Assembly: GCA_035602605.1 (NCBI GenBank)
Contig: DATNLZ010000040.1
Span: forward strand, 1-31,868
Origin: DASQHY01 sp035602605
GTDB taxonomy: Bacteria; Acidobacteriota; Terriglobia; Acidiferrales; UBA7541
Direction: 5' to 3'
DNA length: 31,868 nt
In this document: positions 24,277 to 31,868 of the stretch, in pieces
Numbering within the stretch: the stretch's first letter is position 1
Layout of the letters: each line of letters begins with the position of its first letter
Translations under genes and position numbers: made by a program
The notes under the pieces: model-generated
What the model saw: only the letters and a program-made list of their open reading frames with translations
Database searches by the model: none
Told to the model about the DNA's origin: nothing

Positions 24277-26402
24277 TAGGCGGTGCCTCCCTTCTCGAGA
24301 GCCGCGAGGACGCGCTCCGGTGTTAACGGAAGTTCGGGAACACGGACGCCAATGGCATTGGCCACCGCGTTGGAAATCACAGCACCGGGTGAGACTGTGG
24401 GAGGCTCACCCAACCCGATGGGTCCCCGCTCGTCATATCCAGCTCCGGTCATCATATGTACCACGAGCTCGCCGATATCGCCGATTCCCGCGAGCTTGTA
24501 AAACTCCATATCCGGATTGAGGCAGCGCCCGGTCTGCTGGTCCATGATTTTTTCTTCGTACAGCGCGTAGCAGACTCCCATAATCATCGCCCCGTACACT
24601 TGGCTCTCCGCGGTTTTCAAATCCATGATCAATCCGCAATCCTGGACCGCTACCATCTTTTCCATTTTTACCACTCCAGTTTCAACGTCCACGGAAACTT
24701 CCGCCATCTGAACACCGCCGACGCCACTCGAAATAATGTCGGCGGTAGTTTGTCCTTGCCCGGTGATTGGCGTCGCGCCGAGCTTGGCGCACGCTTGTTT
24801 CCACGCGAGGGCCTTCGCGGGGTTTCCCTTTACCTGGATACGGCCGCCTACAGCTTCAAGGTCGTCGGCCTTAGCGCCGAGAGATGGAGCGATCTTCTCT
24901 AACAATTCATTTAATGCGTTGGTAGCTGCCCGCCGCGTCGAAGAACTCACTCCTCCAACCGTGGTCGATCCGCCCGAGCCGCCTGATGGTGGATATGAGC
25001 TGTCGCCGATGTTTACCTTGATGGCTTCGAGCGGCAACCCCAGCGTTTCTGCAGCGACGATGGCAATCACAGTCCGGGTTCCGGTGCCCAGGTCCTGCGA
25101 AGCCAGCGACACATCTACCGAACCATCGGGGCGAACGGTAGTCGCGCAATTGCTTGCGTGCCCCCCGCCTCCCCACGTGTGCATCGAAACTCCTACACCC
25201 CGCTTGATCGGTCCGGGAGTTTTATCGCCGCGCGGGTGCCATTTCTTTTTCCAATCGATCAGCTCCGCGCCCTTTGCCAATTCCGCGCTATAGACCGGAG
25301 CGAGCTTCCCGGTCAGGTCAATGTTCTTCAGAAAAAATTGTACGGGATCCATCCCGAGTTTGGCGGCCGTGTCGTCGAGTGCAGCCATCGTGATCACCGC
25401 CATCTGCGGGTGATTAGGCGCTCGCCACGCGCGAATCGGTCCAATATTGGTGAGCACCGCGGTGTGACGAGTACGGCTCACCGGAATGCGAAACACATAC
25501 GGGAGAGTTGGCGCACCGCCTGCGCGAATGCCCCCGGTTCCCCACGAGTCCGACGACCACGCGGTGATTGTTCCATCCTTCTTCGCACCGATTTTTACGC
25601 GCGCGTGCATCGATGGTCGCGCACCCGCTATCATCAATTCCTGATCGCGCTCGAGCATCATCTTTACAGGTCGTCCGGCTTTTTTTGCCATGCGCGCGCA
25701 AGACAGTCCCCAGGTGTCCACCGGAAATTTGCTGCCGAAGCCACCGCCCATTACCGGCGTAAGGATTTTTACGCTTGCCGCGGGAATACCCAAGCCAGTC
25801 GCGAAGCCATCGACGTTGGCGGTAACCGACTGCGTTGATGCGTAAACCGTCAGATGATCACCATCCCACGCCGTAACCTGGCCGTGCGATTCCAAACAGC
25901 AATGGGTGATTACCGGCACGCCGTAGTGACCCTCGTGCGTCACATCTGCGCTCTTAAACCCCGCATCGGGATCGCCCTGGGTCTGCTCGGCAGTCTGCTT
26001 CGAATTGTCGGCACCGGCTTTTTCCGGCTCAACGTCGCTGACGAAATGCGGAAGTGGTTCGTACTCGACGCGAATCGCACGCACCGCATCGCGCGCTTGC
26101 TCTTCAGTCTCCGCCGCAACAGCCGCGATCTCTTGGCCGCTCCAAAGAACCTCTTTGCCTGCTGCCCAAATCACATCAACGGCCTTTACACCCGGCATTT
26201 TCTCAGCGGCAGAAGTATCAATACTCTTAATCGTTGCCTTGGCGTATGGTGCACACAACATTTTGCCTTGCAGCAATCCCGGCAGTTGCACGTCGTAAGA
26301 ATATTTCACACGACCCGACGCCTTCCACGGACCATCCAGCCGCGAGATTCGCTTGCCAATCAAGCTGCGTTTGCCCGCTTCGGGCCAGTGATAGTCGGCC
26401 AT
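24276..26402 (-). CDS. Xanthine dehydrogenase-family molybdopterin-binding subunit (YagR/PaoC-like)
   Basis: Catalytic subunit of 708 residues that hydroxylates an aldehyde or N-heterocycle using a molybdenum cofactor. The N-terminal a/b hammerhead domain spans about 10-125; MGGGFGSKF (218-226), ESHGQVTAW, the glycine-rich ASQDLGTGTRT and the C-terminal GLGEPPT with the catalytic Glu666 mark the Mo-binding domains. It is preceded by the 2Fe-2S gene with TAATG overlap and a GGAGGGGGG site, and followed by the FAD gene with the same overlap, so all three are one operon. It has no signal peptide of its own; if periplasmic, it would ride with the Tat signal of its partner. Substrate is unknown. 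Confidence 0.92.
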   Translation of the reverse strand: MADYHWPEAGKRSLIGKRISRLDGPWKASGRVKYSYDVQLPGLLQGKMLCAPYAKATIKSIDTSAAEKMPGVKAVDVIWAAGKEVLWSGQEIAAVAAETEEQARDAVRAIRVEYEPLPHFVSDVEPEKAGADNSKQTAEQTQGDPDAGFKSADVTHEGHYGVPVITHCCLESHGQVTAWDGDHLTVYASTQSVTANVDGFATGLGIPAASVKILTPVMGGGFGSKFPVDTWGLSCARMAKKAGRPVKMMLERDQELMIAGARPSMHARVKIGAKKDGTITAWSSDSWGTGGIRAGGAPTLPYVFRIPVSRTRHTAVLTNIGPIRAWRAPNHPQMAVITMAALDDTAAKLGMDPVQFFLKNIDLTGKLAPVYSAELAKGAELIDWKKKWHPRGDKTPGPIKRGVGVSMHTWGGGGHASNCATTVRPDGSVDVSLASQDLGTGTRTVIAIVAAETLGLPLEAIKVNIGDSSYPPSGGSGGSTTVGGVSSSTRRAATNALNELLEKIAPSLGAKADDLEAVGGRIQVKGNPAKALAWKQACAKLGATPITGQGQTTADIISSGVGGVQMAEVSVDVETGVVKMEKMVAVQDCGLIMDLKTAESQVYGAMIMGVCYALYEEKIMDQQTGRCLNPDMEFYKLAGIGDIGELVVHMMTGAGYDERGPIGLGEPPTVSPGAVISNAVANAIGVRVPELPLTPERVLAALEKGGTA

Positions 26403-27091
26403 TACGCCCCCCTCCGCATTTTATTCGCCGCCTCAACCGTGGCGTGGCGCACACCCATGTACGTGCCGCAGCGGCAGAGGTTACCTCCCAGTGCGTGCTG
26501 CACCTCTTCGTACGTCGGGTGAGGATGCTGGTCGAGATAAGCCTTGCATGCCATCACGAAGCCCGGCGTGCAGAATCCGCATTGCTGGGCATCATTATCG
26601 ACAAACGCCGCGGAAACAGGATGAAGCTGTCCCTCGGGTGCAAGACTTTCTATCGTGCGAATGTCGGCGCCGGAGCCGATGTTCTCGGCCACGTCGATCG
26701 CTAGAGTCGTGCAGGAATAGACTGCCTTGTTATTGACGATCACCGTGCAGGCGCCACAAGTGCCTCGATCGCAAACTTTCTTCGCGCCGGTAAGATCCAA
26801 TCGGTCGCGTAGCGCATCAAGCAATGTGACCCGCGGCTCGACGGTTAGCGACTTCTTCTCGCCGTTGATCCTCAGCACGATCGGCACAGCGCCTGGGCCG
26901 ATGATTCCTTCAGCGCTGGCCACGCTGGCGCTGGCCTCCTCGGTGAGCACACCTGCGCTCCCCAAAACGCCGGCGGAAATCGCAGCCGTGGTGCTGCCCA
27001 CTAGCTTGACGAAATCACGGCGCCCAAGCGCTCGGGTCTTTTCCTCCTTCTTCTGCTTCTCTGAATTTTTGGGATCATCCCGCTTGGTCAT
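26402..27091 (-). CDS. 2Fe-2S subunit of the Mo hydroxylase with Tat signal (YagT/PaoA-like)
   Basis: A 229-residue electron-transfer subunit. The N-terminus has a twin-arginine signal (ALGRRDFVKLVG, Arg24-Arg25, then a hydrophobic Ala/Gly stretch), so the assembled enzyme is probably exported folded to the periplasm. The plant-type 2Fe-2S site is Cys107, Cys112, Cys115 and Cys127 (CDRGTCGACT); the second site is Cys171, Cys174, Cys206 and Cys208 (CGFCTPG, GGNLCRCGTY). I chose the ATG at 27091, which has GGAGGT nine bases upstream; the open frame continues to 27232 without family match. It is the first gene of the operon and diverges from the sigma factor gene. Confidence 0.93.
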   Translation of the reverse strand: MTKRDDPKNSEKQKKEEKTRALGRRDFVKLVGSTTAAISAGVLGSAGVLTEEASASVASAEGIIGPGAVPIVLRINGEKKSLTVEPRVTLLDALRDRLDLTGAKKVCDRGTCGACTVIVNNKAVYSCTTLAIDVAENIGSGADIRTIESLAPEGQLHPVSAAFVDNDAQQCGFCTPGFVMACKAYLDQHPHPTYEEVQHALGGNLCRCGTYMGVRHATVEAANKMRRGA

Positions 27092-27222
27092 CCAAGATAC
27101 CTCCGGTCTCAAAACTGAAACCCGCCTGCCCGAACCGAAATCATACTCCTGCGGCGCCGAATTGCATCCAGAAAATATTGCGTGCACGCTGGGAAACTGG
27201 GGGGACAACCCCGGCCCCAAGT

Positions 27223-27244
27223 TAGGTATCATCTCATATACCTA
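27223..27244. promoter_or_regulatory. Perfect inverted repeat, candidate operator
   Basis: TAGGTAT (27223-27229) and ATACCTA (27238-27244) form a perfect 7-bp inverted repeat with an 8-base centre. The centre-to-centre geometry fits a dimeric helix-turn-helix repressor such as PadR- or TetR-type proteins. It lies between the divergent Mo-hydroxylase operon (starts 27091) and the sigma gene (starts 27280), so it could control either or both. Confidence 0.45.
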
Positions 27245-27250
27245 GTGGCG

Positions 27251-27270
27251 GTCCGGGCAGCCAGCCGGAC
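27251..27270 (+). promoter_or_regulatory. Hairpin abutting the sigma gene ribosome site
   Basis: GTCCGG (27251-27256) pairs with CCGGAC (27265-27270) around an 8-base loop, and the ribosome site AAAGG (27271-27275) follows immediately, before the TTG start at 27280. A stem touching the ribosome site, together with a TTG start, would keep translation low or controllable. Confidence 0.4.
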
Positions 27271-27279
27271 AAAGGTCAA

Positions 27280-28389
27280 TTGCAGAAGGTACTCGTGCCC
27301 GCTGAGAAGTCAAGAACCACGAATCCCTCCTCCGTCGCCCTTCGCGAGCTGTTGCGGGACTATGCCCCGCTTATTGAGCAAGTTAAGCAGATCTATATCT
27401 CCGCGGCAGCGGACCGCTGGGGAGTAACCCGCGCAGCTTTCGCCGAAGCGTTATGCCACAGTGCCGCAAAAAGATTCGGGGACATCGTTCCCTCGCCTAC
27501 CGACGTTGCTTCGTACCTGGAATCCCTGCATTTGAAAGACTTGGCGTTGGCATGCGGCTGCAGCCAGGGAAATCCGCAAGCGTGGGAATATTTCTTTCAG
27601 AATTATCGTGAAGTCCTGTATGCCTCGGCGCGCGCCATCGTCGGGCGTACCGCAGTGAACCAGGCCAAGGCGCGCGATCTGGCCGATTCCCTATACGCTG
27701 AGCTTTACGGGGGCAATCTTCGCCCAGATGCGGGTGCTGACGGTGCGCGCCATTCCCTATTCCTTTATTTTCACGGACGCAGCAAACTCTCCACTTGGCT
27801 GCACGCAGTTCTGGCACAACGCCACGTTAACGCGCTCCGGGCTGGCCAGCGAACCGAATCTCTCGACGCCACAGAACCCAGTGCCTCTGCGGCGGGAGCG
27901 CGAGACCGAACCGCAGGTGGAACCCTAGGCACGTCCCCAGATGGAACCCATCGCGCTTTAGCTCGCGCCAGCGTGGCTCGGTTTGTCGCGCCTGACCTAG
28001 ACCGCGAACGCGTTGTGCTCCTCATGCAAGAAACGCTCGTGGCAACGTTCTCGGCCTTGCCGCCTCGCGATCGTCTGCGTTTGGCGCTTTATTACCTGCA
28101 GGACCTCACCCTGGCGCAAGTTGGACGCATACTCGGGGAGCACGAAGCCACGGTTTCCCGGCATCTCGAGCGCGTCCGCAACGACGTTCGCAGCGGCGTC
28201 GAGAAATGGCTGCGCGGGAAAAGCCTAAGTGATGCTGAAATCCGCGTGTGCTTCAGTGTCGCCCAGGAAGCGTGGCCATTCGACTTGACGGAGGCCTTGG
28301 AAACCGACCCGGGCCTGCCCGCTACCCGCGATGGCCAACCAAAATCGGCCAAGCACGGCGACATTTCCGCGTTTCGCAAGGATCCCTGA
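27280..28389 (+). CDS. Sigma-70-family RNA polymerase sigma factor (ECF-like, long)
   Basis: Directs RNA polymerase to a gene set, probably under control of the membrane anti-sigma protein encoded 82 bp downstream. The 369-residue product has an uncharacterised N-terminal region (1-95), region 2 (about 100-190, with ARDLADSLYAELYG and FHGRSKLSTWLHAVLAQRHV), a Ser/Ala/Gly-rich linker, and region 4 (about 250-315, with FSALPPRDRLRLALYY and the helix-turn-helix LTLAQVGRILGEHEATVSRH). A tail of about 55 residues follows. Most ECF sigmas are near 180-200 residues, so both ends are extended. The start is a TTG with AAAGG; a GTG at 27295 is an alternative. Confidence 0.85.
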   Translation: MQKVLVPAEKSRTTNPSSVALRELLRDYAPLIEQVKQIYISAAADRWGVTRAAFAEALCHSAAKRFGDIVPSPTDVASYLESLHLKDLALACGCSQGNPQAWEYFFQNYREVLYASARAIVGRTAVNQAKARDLADSLYAELYGGNLRPDAGADGARHSLFLYFHGRSKLSTWLHAVLAQRHVNALRAGQRTESLDATEPSASAAGARDRTAGGTLGTSPDGTHRALARASVARFVAPDLDRERVVLLMQETLVATFSALPPRDRLRLALYYLQDLTLAQVGRILGEHEATVSRHLERVRNDVRSGVEKWLRGKSLSDAEIRVCFSVAQEAWPFDLTEALETDPGLPATRDGQPKSAKHGDISAFRKDP

Positions 28390-28471
28390 AAGCAGTTATG
28401 CAAAAACCGAAGAGTCTGCAAGTTTTTGAGGCGAGAACGTTCAAACTGATGAGAGGGTTTGGGAACAGCCG

Positions 28472-29953
28472 ATGAACGATCGCGAAACACAAAACCGAAG
28501 AATCCGCGAAATCTGGGCGGCGATAACCCGCTGCACCTCAGGCTCGGCTCCTGAGCCTTGCCCCGATCCGGAAATTCTTTCCGCCTACACCGCTCAACTG
28601 TTGAGCGAATCTGAAAAAGCCCTCTGGGAGACGCATTTCTCTGTTTGCGCAGCTTGTCAGGAAACTCTGGTCACACTCGCAGAGGCCGAAGAAAACGCTC
28701 CCCTTTCGCCGGCGATTCCGTTGACTGCATCCGCCGCAGCCGCCCCCCCGAAAGCTACACTACCACGCGCCATTTCGATGCCGGAGGACAGCTTGCGCCG
28801 GTCGCGGTGGCGCACGTCGTGGCACTGGCTAGCGCCCGCGATGACAGCAGTGGTTGTGCTTGCCGTCTGGCTGGGACTGCAAGAGCGTCACCGGGAGCGC
28901 ACTTCAGCGCCTACCAGTCCGGTCCAGATCGCGAAGAATACGCCGTTGGTTTCACGCGACATGCATGACCAGAAGCGCCTCGAACAAAAAGGTGACGATA
29001 AAGAAGCAGACGCTTCGACTGGTTCGACTTCCGTCGTCAGTCCAAATCGGCCTGACAGCAGAATTCTGACTGGGGAATCGGAGGTGGTGCAGTCGAGGAA
29101 AGCGTCACGGAGTATCGGGTCGCGGAAAGCTTATCCGCAAGGTTTTCCCGTGCCACAGTCTTCGGCCGGCGAGACCGTTGCGGAGCCCGGCGAGGCCGGA
29201 ACCCATGCCACGAATGAGGCCCCCGCATACGCCAACTCCGCGCCAAAACCCGCGACGCCTCCCCCCTCTGCACCGCAAACTGCGCCAGTTTTGGAATTGC
29301 GGAACAAGAACGACGCGCAAGGTGCCTTTGGTCATTCGGACGAGCAACGCCGGAAACACAAGCAAGATATGCCAGCACAACCGTCACAGCAAGATCAGCA
29401 CGCAGTTGCGTCCATAACGCAATCCACCGCAGCAGTGCAGAGTTCCGGCCAGGTACAACAGGACAAGTTAGAGAACAATCGTAAGGTCCAGACCATGTCC
29501 GAGAGCGTGCAGGTGGTGGCGGCTTCTCCGCAAGATGCTCGTGTTTTGCACCAACCCGCTACGAGCAAAAATTCAATGATGCTGGCAAAGCAGCAAATCA
29601 GTACCAAGATCTTCGCGCCGGGTAATCAAACCTTGTGGATCGTGGGCCCCGCGGGTGCGATTCAGCATTCCACCAATGGAGGTATTTCGCTCGTCACGCA
29701 GACGAGCGGCGTTCTCGCCGACTTACTGGCTGGCTCAGCACCTTCGCCAACAGTTTGCTGGGTTGTTGGGCGCGCGGGAACAGTTCTTCTGACCACCGAC
29801 GGCGAGCATTGGACGAACGTTGGCGCACCAGGAGATCAGGATTGGGTTGGTGTTCGATCAAGCGATGCGTTGCACGCGGTGATCTGGGATAAGGACCAGC
29901 ACGCCACGTTTTCTACTGCGAACGGCGGCAAGACATGGACGAGGGTGCCTTAA
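28472..29953 (+). CDS. zf-HC2 anti-sigma protein with C-terminal Ycf48/BNR-like domain
   Basis: A 493-residue single-pass membrane protein. The N-terminal zinc-finger anti-sigma domain has His55, Cys59 and Cys62 (THFSVCAACQ, the HxxxCxxC signature), with Cys30 also near. One transmembrane segment lies at about 117-137. A long Pro/Ala/Gln/Ser-rich linker (about 140-385) leads to a C-terminal domain (about 385-493) with two blocks resembling Ycf48/BNR propeller blades: LWIVGPAGAIQHSTNGG, CWVVGRAGTVLLTTDGEHW and TFSTANGGKTWTRV. The inferred job is to hold the upstream sigma factor at the membrane and release it when the outer domain senses a signal. A shared operon is likely. Confidence 0.8.
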   Translation: MNDRETQNRRIREIWAAITRCTSGSAPEPCPDPEILSAYTAQLLSESEKALWETHFSVCAACQETLVTLAEAEENAPLSPAIPLTASAAAAPPKATLPRAISMPEDSLRRSRWRTSWHWLAPAMTAVVVLAVWLGLQERHRERTSAPTSPVQIAKNTPLVSRDMHDQKRLEQKGDDKEADASTGSTSVVSPNRPDSRILTGESEVVQSRKASRSIGSRKAYPQGFPVPQSSAGETVAEPGEAGTHATNEAPAYANSAPKPATPPPSAPQTAPVLELRNKNDAQGAFGHSDEQRRKHKQDMPAQPSQQDQHAVASITQSTAAVQSSGQVQQDKLENNRKVQTMSESVQVVAASPQDARVLHQPATSKNSMMLAKQQISTKIFAPGNQTLWIVGPAGAIQHSTNGGISLVTQTSGVLADLLAGSAPSPTVCWVVGRAGTVLLTTDGEHWTNVGAPGDQDWVGVRSSDALHAVIWDKDQHATFSTANGGKTWTRVP

Positions 29954-30100
29954 TAGCTCGCCCCTAAAGTATGTCTGTCTCAATCGTACGCATCTCTCAA
30001 TATCTTTCGAGTCGTAGTTCTCAATCTGCTAAGCCGCAAGAAATTCGAGCGGGTGCGTTCTAAGCATGGAAGAGAATGAAAACCCATCAAGGAGATTCTC

Positions 30101-31642
30101 ATGCGACCGAACCGAATTCCCTGGCCCATTCAATGGTTTCTGCGGCATCCCCTTAAGTCACTGGCGTCCGCGGCACTTCTGTTCGCCACACTCCTGGCGG
30201 TGCCACAAGTGTCTCGAGTTCACGCCGCCAAAAGGGCTCAAGACAACCTCGCGGTTCGTCCCAACAGACAGACCGAAACCGAGCGCACCACCCTAGATGA
30301 CCAAAGCGATCTCGCAGTCACGGTTTATAACTCGAATATCGCCCTGGTCCGCGACGTTCGTCAAATTACGTTACCAACGGGTTCCTTTCTCCTCCGATTT
30401 GAGGACATTGCTGCCACGATCAATCCGGCCACTGTCCACTTCCGTTCACTCAGCGAACCGGACAAGCTAACCGTTCTGGAGCAGAATTACGAATACGATC
30501 TGCTCGACCCTGCCAAGCTCTTGCACAAATATGTGGGACGTGAGGTTACCCTCGAGCGCACCTACCTGGACAACAACACCACTAAGCACGAAGATATAAA
30601 AGCCACGCTGCTTGCCGACAACAATGGCACGGTGTGGCGAATAGGCAAAGACATTGTTACCGGGGTATATGCACAGAGCTATCGCTTCCCCGAGGTTCCC
30701 GAAACTTTGTATGATCGTCCCACGCTCCTGTGGTCGCTCGAAAACGGCGGTGCTCGCAAACACAAAGTTGAAGCCTCATATCTGGCGACGAATCTTTCCT
30801 GGAACGCCGACTACGTTTTAACCATCGCGCGCGATGATAAAGCCGGCGATCTCGACGGCTGGGTGACTCTCACCAATAACAGCGGTGCGGCATTCAAGAA
30901 GGCGCGTCTGCAACTTGTGGCCGGCGATGTGCATCGCGTGCAGGAGCAATACGCACGGGACGCTGCCAAGATGGAGGTTATGTCCAGGGCCGCTGGGGTT
31001 GCCGGAAATTTCGCGCAGGAGAATTTTTCGGAGTATCACCTCTATACTTTGGGGCGCCGCACCAGTGTTTTTGACAAAGAAAGCAAACAGATCAGCTTAC
31101 TTAACGCAACGGCAGTCCCCGTTGGGAAAGTTTTTGTTGTCGAAGGCCAGCAATTTTATTATCACAACCCTCAGCATCCGGGAACGCCACTGAAGGATGT
31201 CGTCAAAGTGTTTTACAAATTCAGGAATGAGGAAAAAGCCGGGCTGGGCATTCCCCTACCTGCCGGAAATGTCCGCGTTTATCAGACCGATTCAAAAGGT
31301 GGCATCTTATTCGTCGGCGAAGATCACATCGATCACACGCCGAAAGACGAAAGCCTAACCATCCACATCGGAAATGCATTCGATGTTGTTTGCGAGCGCA
31401 AACAAACCGATTTCCGGAAACTTTCCGACCGCGTGTACGAGATGGAGTTTGAAATCACCCTGCGGAATCACAAGGAATCCCCGATCATCGTCGAGATAAA
31501 CGAACCCATTGGGGGTGATTGGGAAATGCTTTCTTCAAGCCACAAGTACACAAAGACCGCAGCCTTTGCGGCGCAATTCCACGTCCCCGTCGAGAAGAAT
31601 GGTTCCGCAGTTCTGAAATATCGCATCCGCATGCACTGGTAG
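30101..31642 (+). CDS. Secreted DUF4139-domain protein
   Basis: A 513-residue protein with a signal peptide (hydrophobic segment about 20-37, cleavage near VHA-A at 42). A DUF4139-like domain fills much of the rest, marked by DLAVTVYNSNIALVRDVRQI, the phrase LSWNADYVLTI and a C-terminal region ending in the beta strand AVLKYRIRMHW. The function of the family is not settled; it is often beta-rich and exported. AAGGAGA lies just upstream of the ATG. It follows the sigma/anti-sigma pair by about 150 bp with no terminator visible, so it might be a target or part of the same unit. Confidence 0.85.
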   Translation: MRPNRIPWPIQWFLRHPLKSLASAALLFATLLAVPQVSRVHAAKRAQDNLAVRPNRQTETERTTLDDQSDLAVTVYNSNIALVRDVRQITLPTGSFLLRFEDIAATINPATVHFRSLSEPDKLTVLEQNYEYDLLDPAKLLHKYVGREVTLERTYLDNNTTKHEDIKATLLADNNGTVWRIGKDIVTGVYAQSYRFPEVPETLYDRPTLLWSLENGGARKHKVEASYLATNLSWNADYVLTIARDDKAGDLDGWVTLTNNSGAAFKKARLQLVAGDVHRVQEQYARDAAKMEVMSRAAGVAGNFAQENFSEYHLYTLGRRTSVFDKESKQISLLNATAVPVGKVFVVEGQQFYYHNPQHPGTPLKDVVKVFYKFRNEEKAGLGIPLPAGNVRVYQTDSKGGILFVGEDHIDHTPKDESLTIHIGNAFDVVCERKQTDFRKLSDRVYEMEFEITLRNHKESPIIVEINEPIGGDWEMLSSSHKYTKTAAFAAQFHVPVEKNGSAVLKYRIRMHW

Positions 31643-31688
31643 CCCTTTGATTCGGTTGGTCTCTCGGCGATCCGGCTTTTCTCCGTGT

Positions 31689-31718
31689 GATCCCGTTTCG
31701 CTCTTGCGGGGCGGGATC
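31689..31718 (+). terminator. Hairpin after the DUF4139 gene
   Basis: GATCCCG (31689-31695) pairs with CGGGATC (31712-31718) across a 16-base loop that can form a smaller inner stem. It lies about 45 bases after the DUF4139 stop. No T-run follows, so it is a weak intrinsic terminator at best. Confidence 0.35.
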
Positions 31719-31729
31719 GAGTTGCGTTA

Positions 31730-31868
31730 GTGTCATGTCCGTTATAAGTATTGACAATAAACGCGAGTTATGATGCGATAGCCATGTGTTTACGCCAGCG
31801 CCCGCGCTCACCCTGACTCCGTCTCAGAAGCACGTGCTGGAATCGTTGGCCCGCGCCGGCCGCACCCC
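31730..31868 (+). mobile_element. IS630-family insertion sequence, right-edge part with its left end
   Basis: The element end is placed at 31730, next to TA at 31728-31729. The end begins GTGT and has ATTGAC at the same distance (twenty bases in) as the element at the left edge. The remainder continues past the window, so the far end and the TA duplication cannot be seen. The two elements differ at many positions, so they are related but not copies. Confidence 0.55.
31786..31868 (+). CDS. IS630-family transposase, N-terminal fragment (cut by window edge)
   Basis: The open frame begins after a TGA at 31771. The first in-frame start is a GTG at 31786, giving a product that continues PALTLTPSQKHVLESLARAG, the helix-turn-helix opening of IS630 transposases. 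An ATG at 31784 is out of frame and closes after ten codons. The catalytic DDE part is outside the window. Confidence 0.6.
   Translation, partial: MFTPAPALTLTPSQKHVLESLARAGRT

Noticed and set aside
1..31868. CRISPR arrays, prophage genes or a composite transposon
   Set aside because: No regularly spaced repeats, no phage structural or integrase genes, and the flanking IS elements are not identical and enclose housekeeping genes.

Overview
The window looks like a chromosomal segment of a free-living Gram-negative bacterium, most likely an Acidobacteriota (soil type). This rests on overall gene style: an unusual SMC head insertion, a Tat-exported three-subunit molybdenum hydroxylase, a TonB-type transducer paired with a secreted M48 peptidase, an ECF-like sigma factor followed by a zf-HC2 anti-sigma protein, and several TTG starts with strong AGGAGG-type ribosome sites. 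No rRNA or marker gene confirms the phylum. No prophage, CRISPR array or replication origin was seen.

Layout. Both edges cut into IS630-family elements whose transposase genes run outward (1-162 and 31730-31868). Next to the left one is a tRNA-Cys(GCA). At 599-5002 lies a probable sugar-acid (aldonate) module: a D-2-hydroxyacid dehydrogenase diverges from an IlvD/EDD-family aldonate dehydratase, which converges on an ACS-type MFS transporter. A leftward block at 5073-11375 holds an RNB-domain ribonuclease, decayed remnants of a surface-polysaccharide (SxtJ-type small membrane protein/AlgX-like) cluster, galT, a class III aminotransferase and cysS. smc (11733-15557) diverges from cysS. A YeiH-type transporter, an SDR oxidoreductase, a Dabb-domain protein and a secreted M20 peptidase follow.

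The region 19894-22783 is a leftward TonB-like/M48 metalloprotease operon. Its upstream DNA (22880-23000) carries repeated TACTAG hexamers and a 9-bp perfect inverted repeat. Then comes a tightly coupled leftward operon (27091-23039) for a periplasmic xanthine dehydrogenase/aldehyde oxidase-type enzyme (2Fe-2S, Mo and FAD subunits). It ends in an 81-residue six-cysteine protein that I cannot assign. Divergent from it, a sigma-70-like factor, a membrane anti-sigma protein with a C-terminal Ycf48/BNR-like domain, and a secreted DUF4139 protein run rightward to the second IS630 element.

Best candidates for something undescribed: the small Cys-rich protein that ends the Mo-hydroxylase operon, the anti-sigma protein with an extracytoplasmic beta-propeller-like sensor, and the repeat-rich control region upstream of the TonB/M48 operon. 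None amounts to a proven new system from sequence alone.
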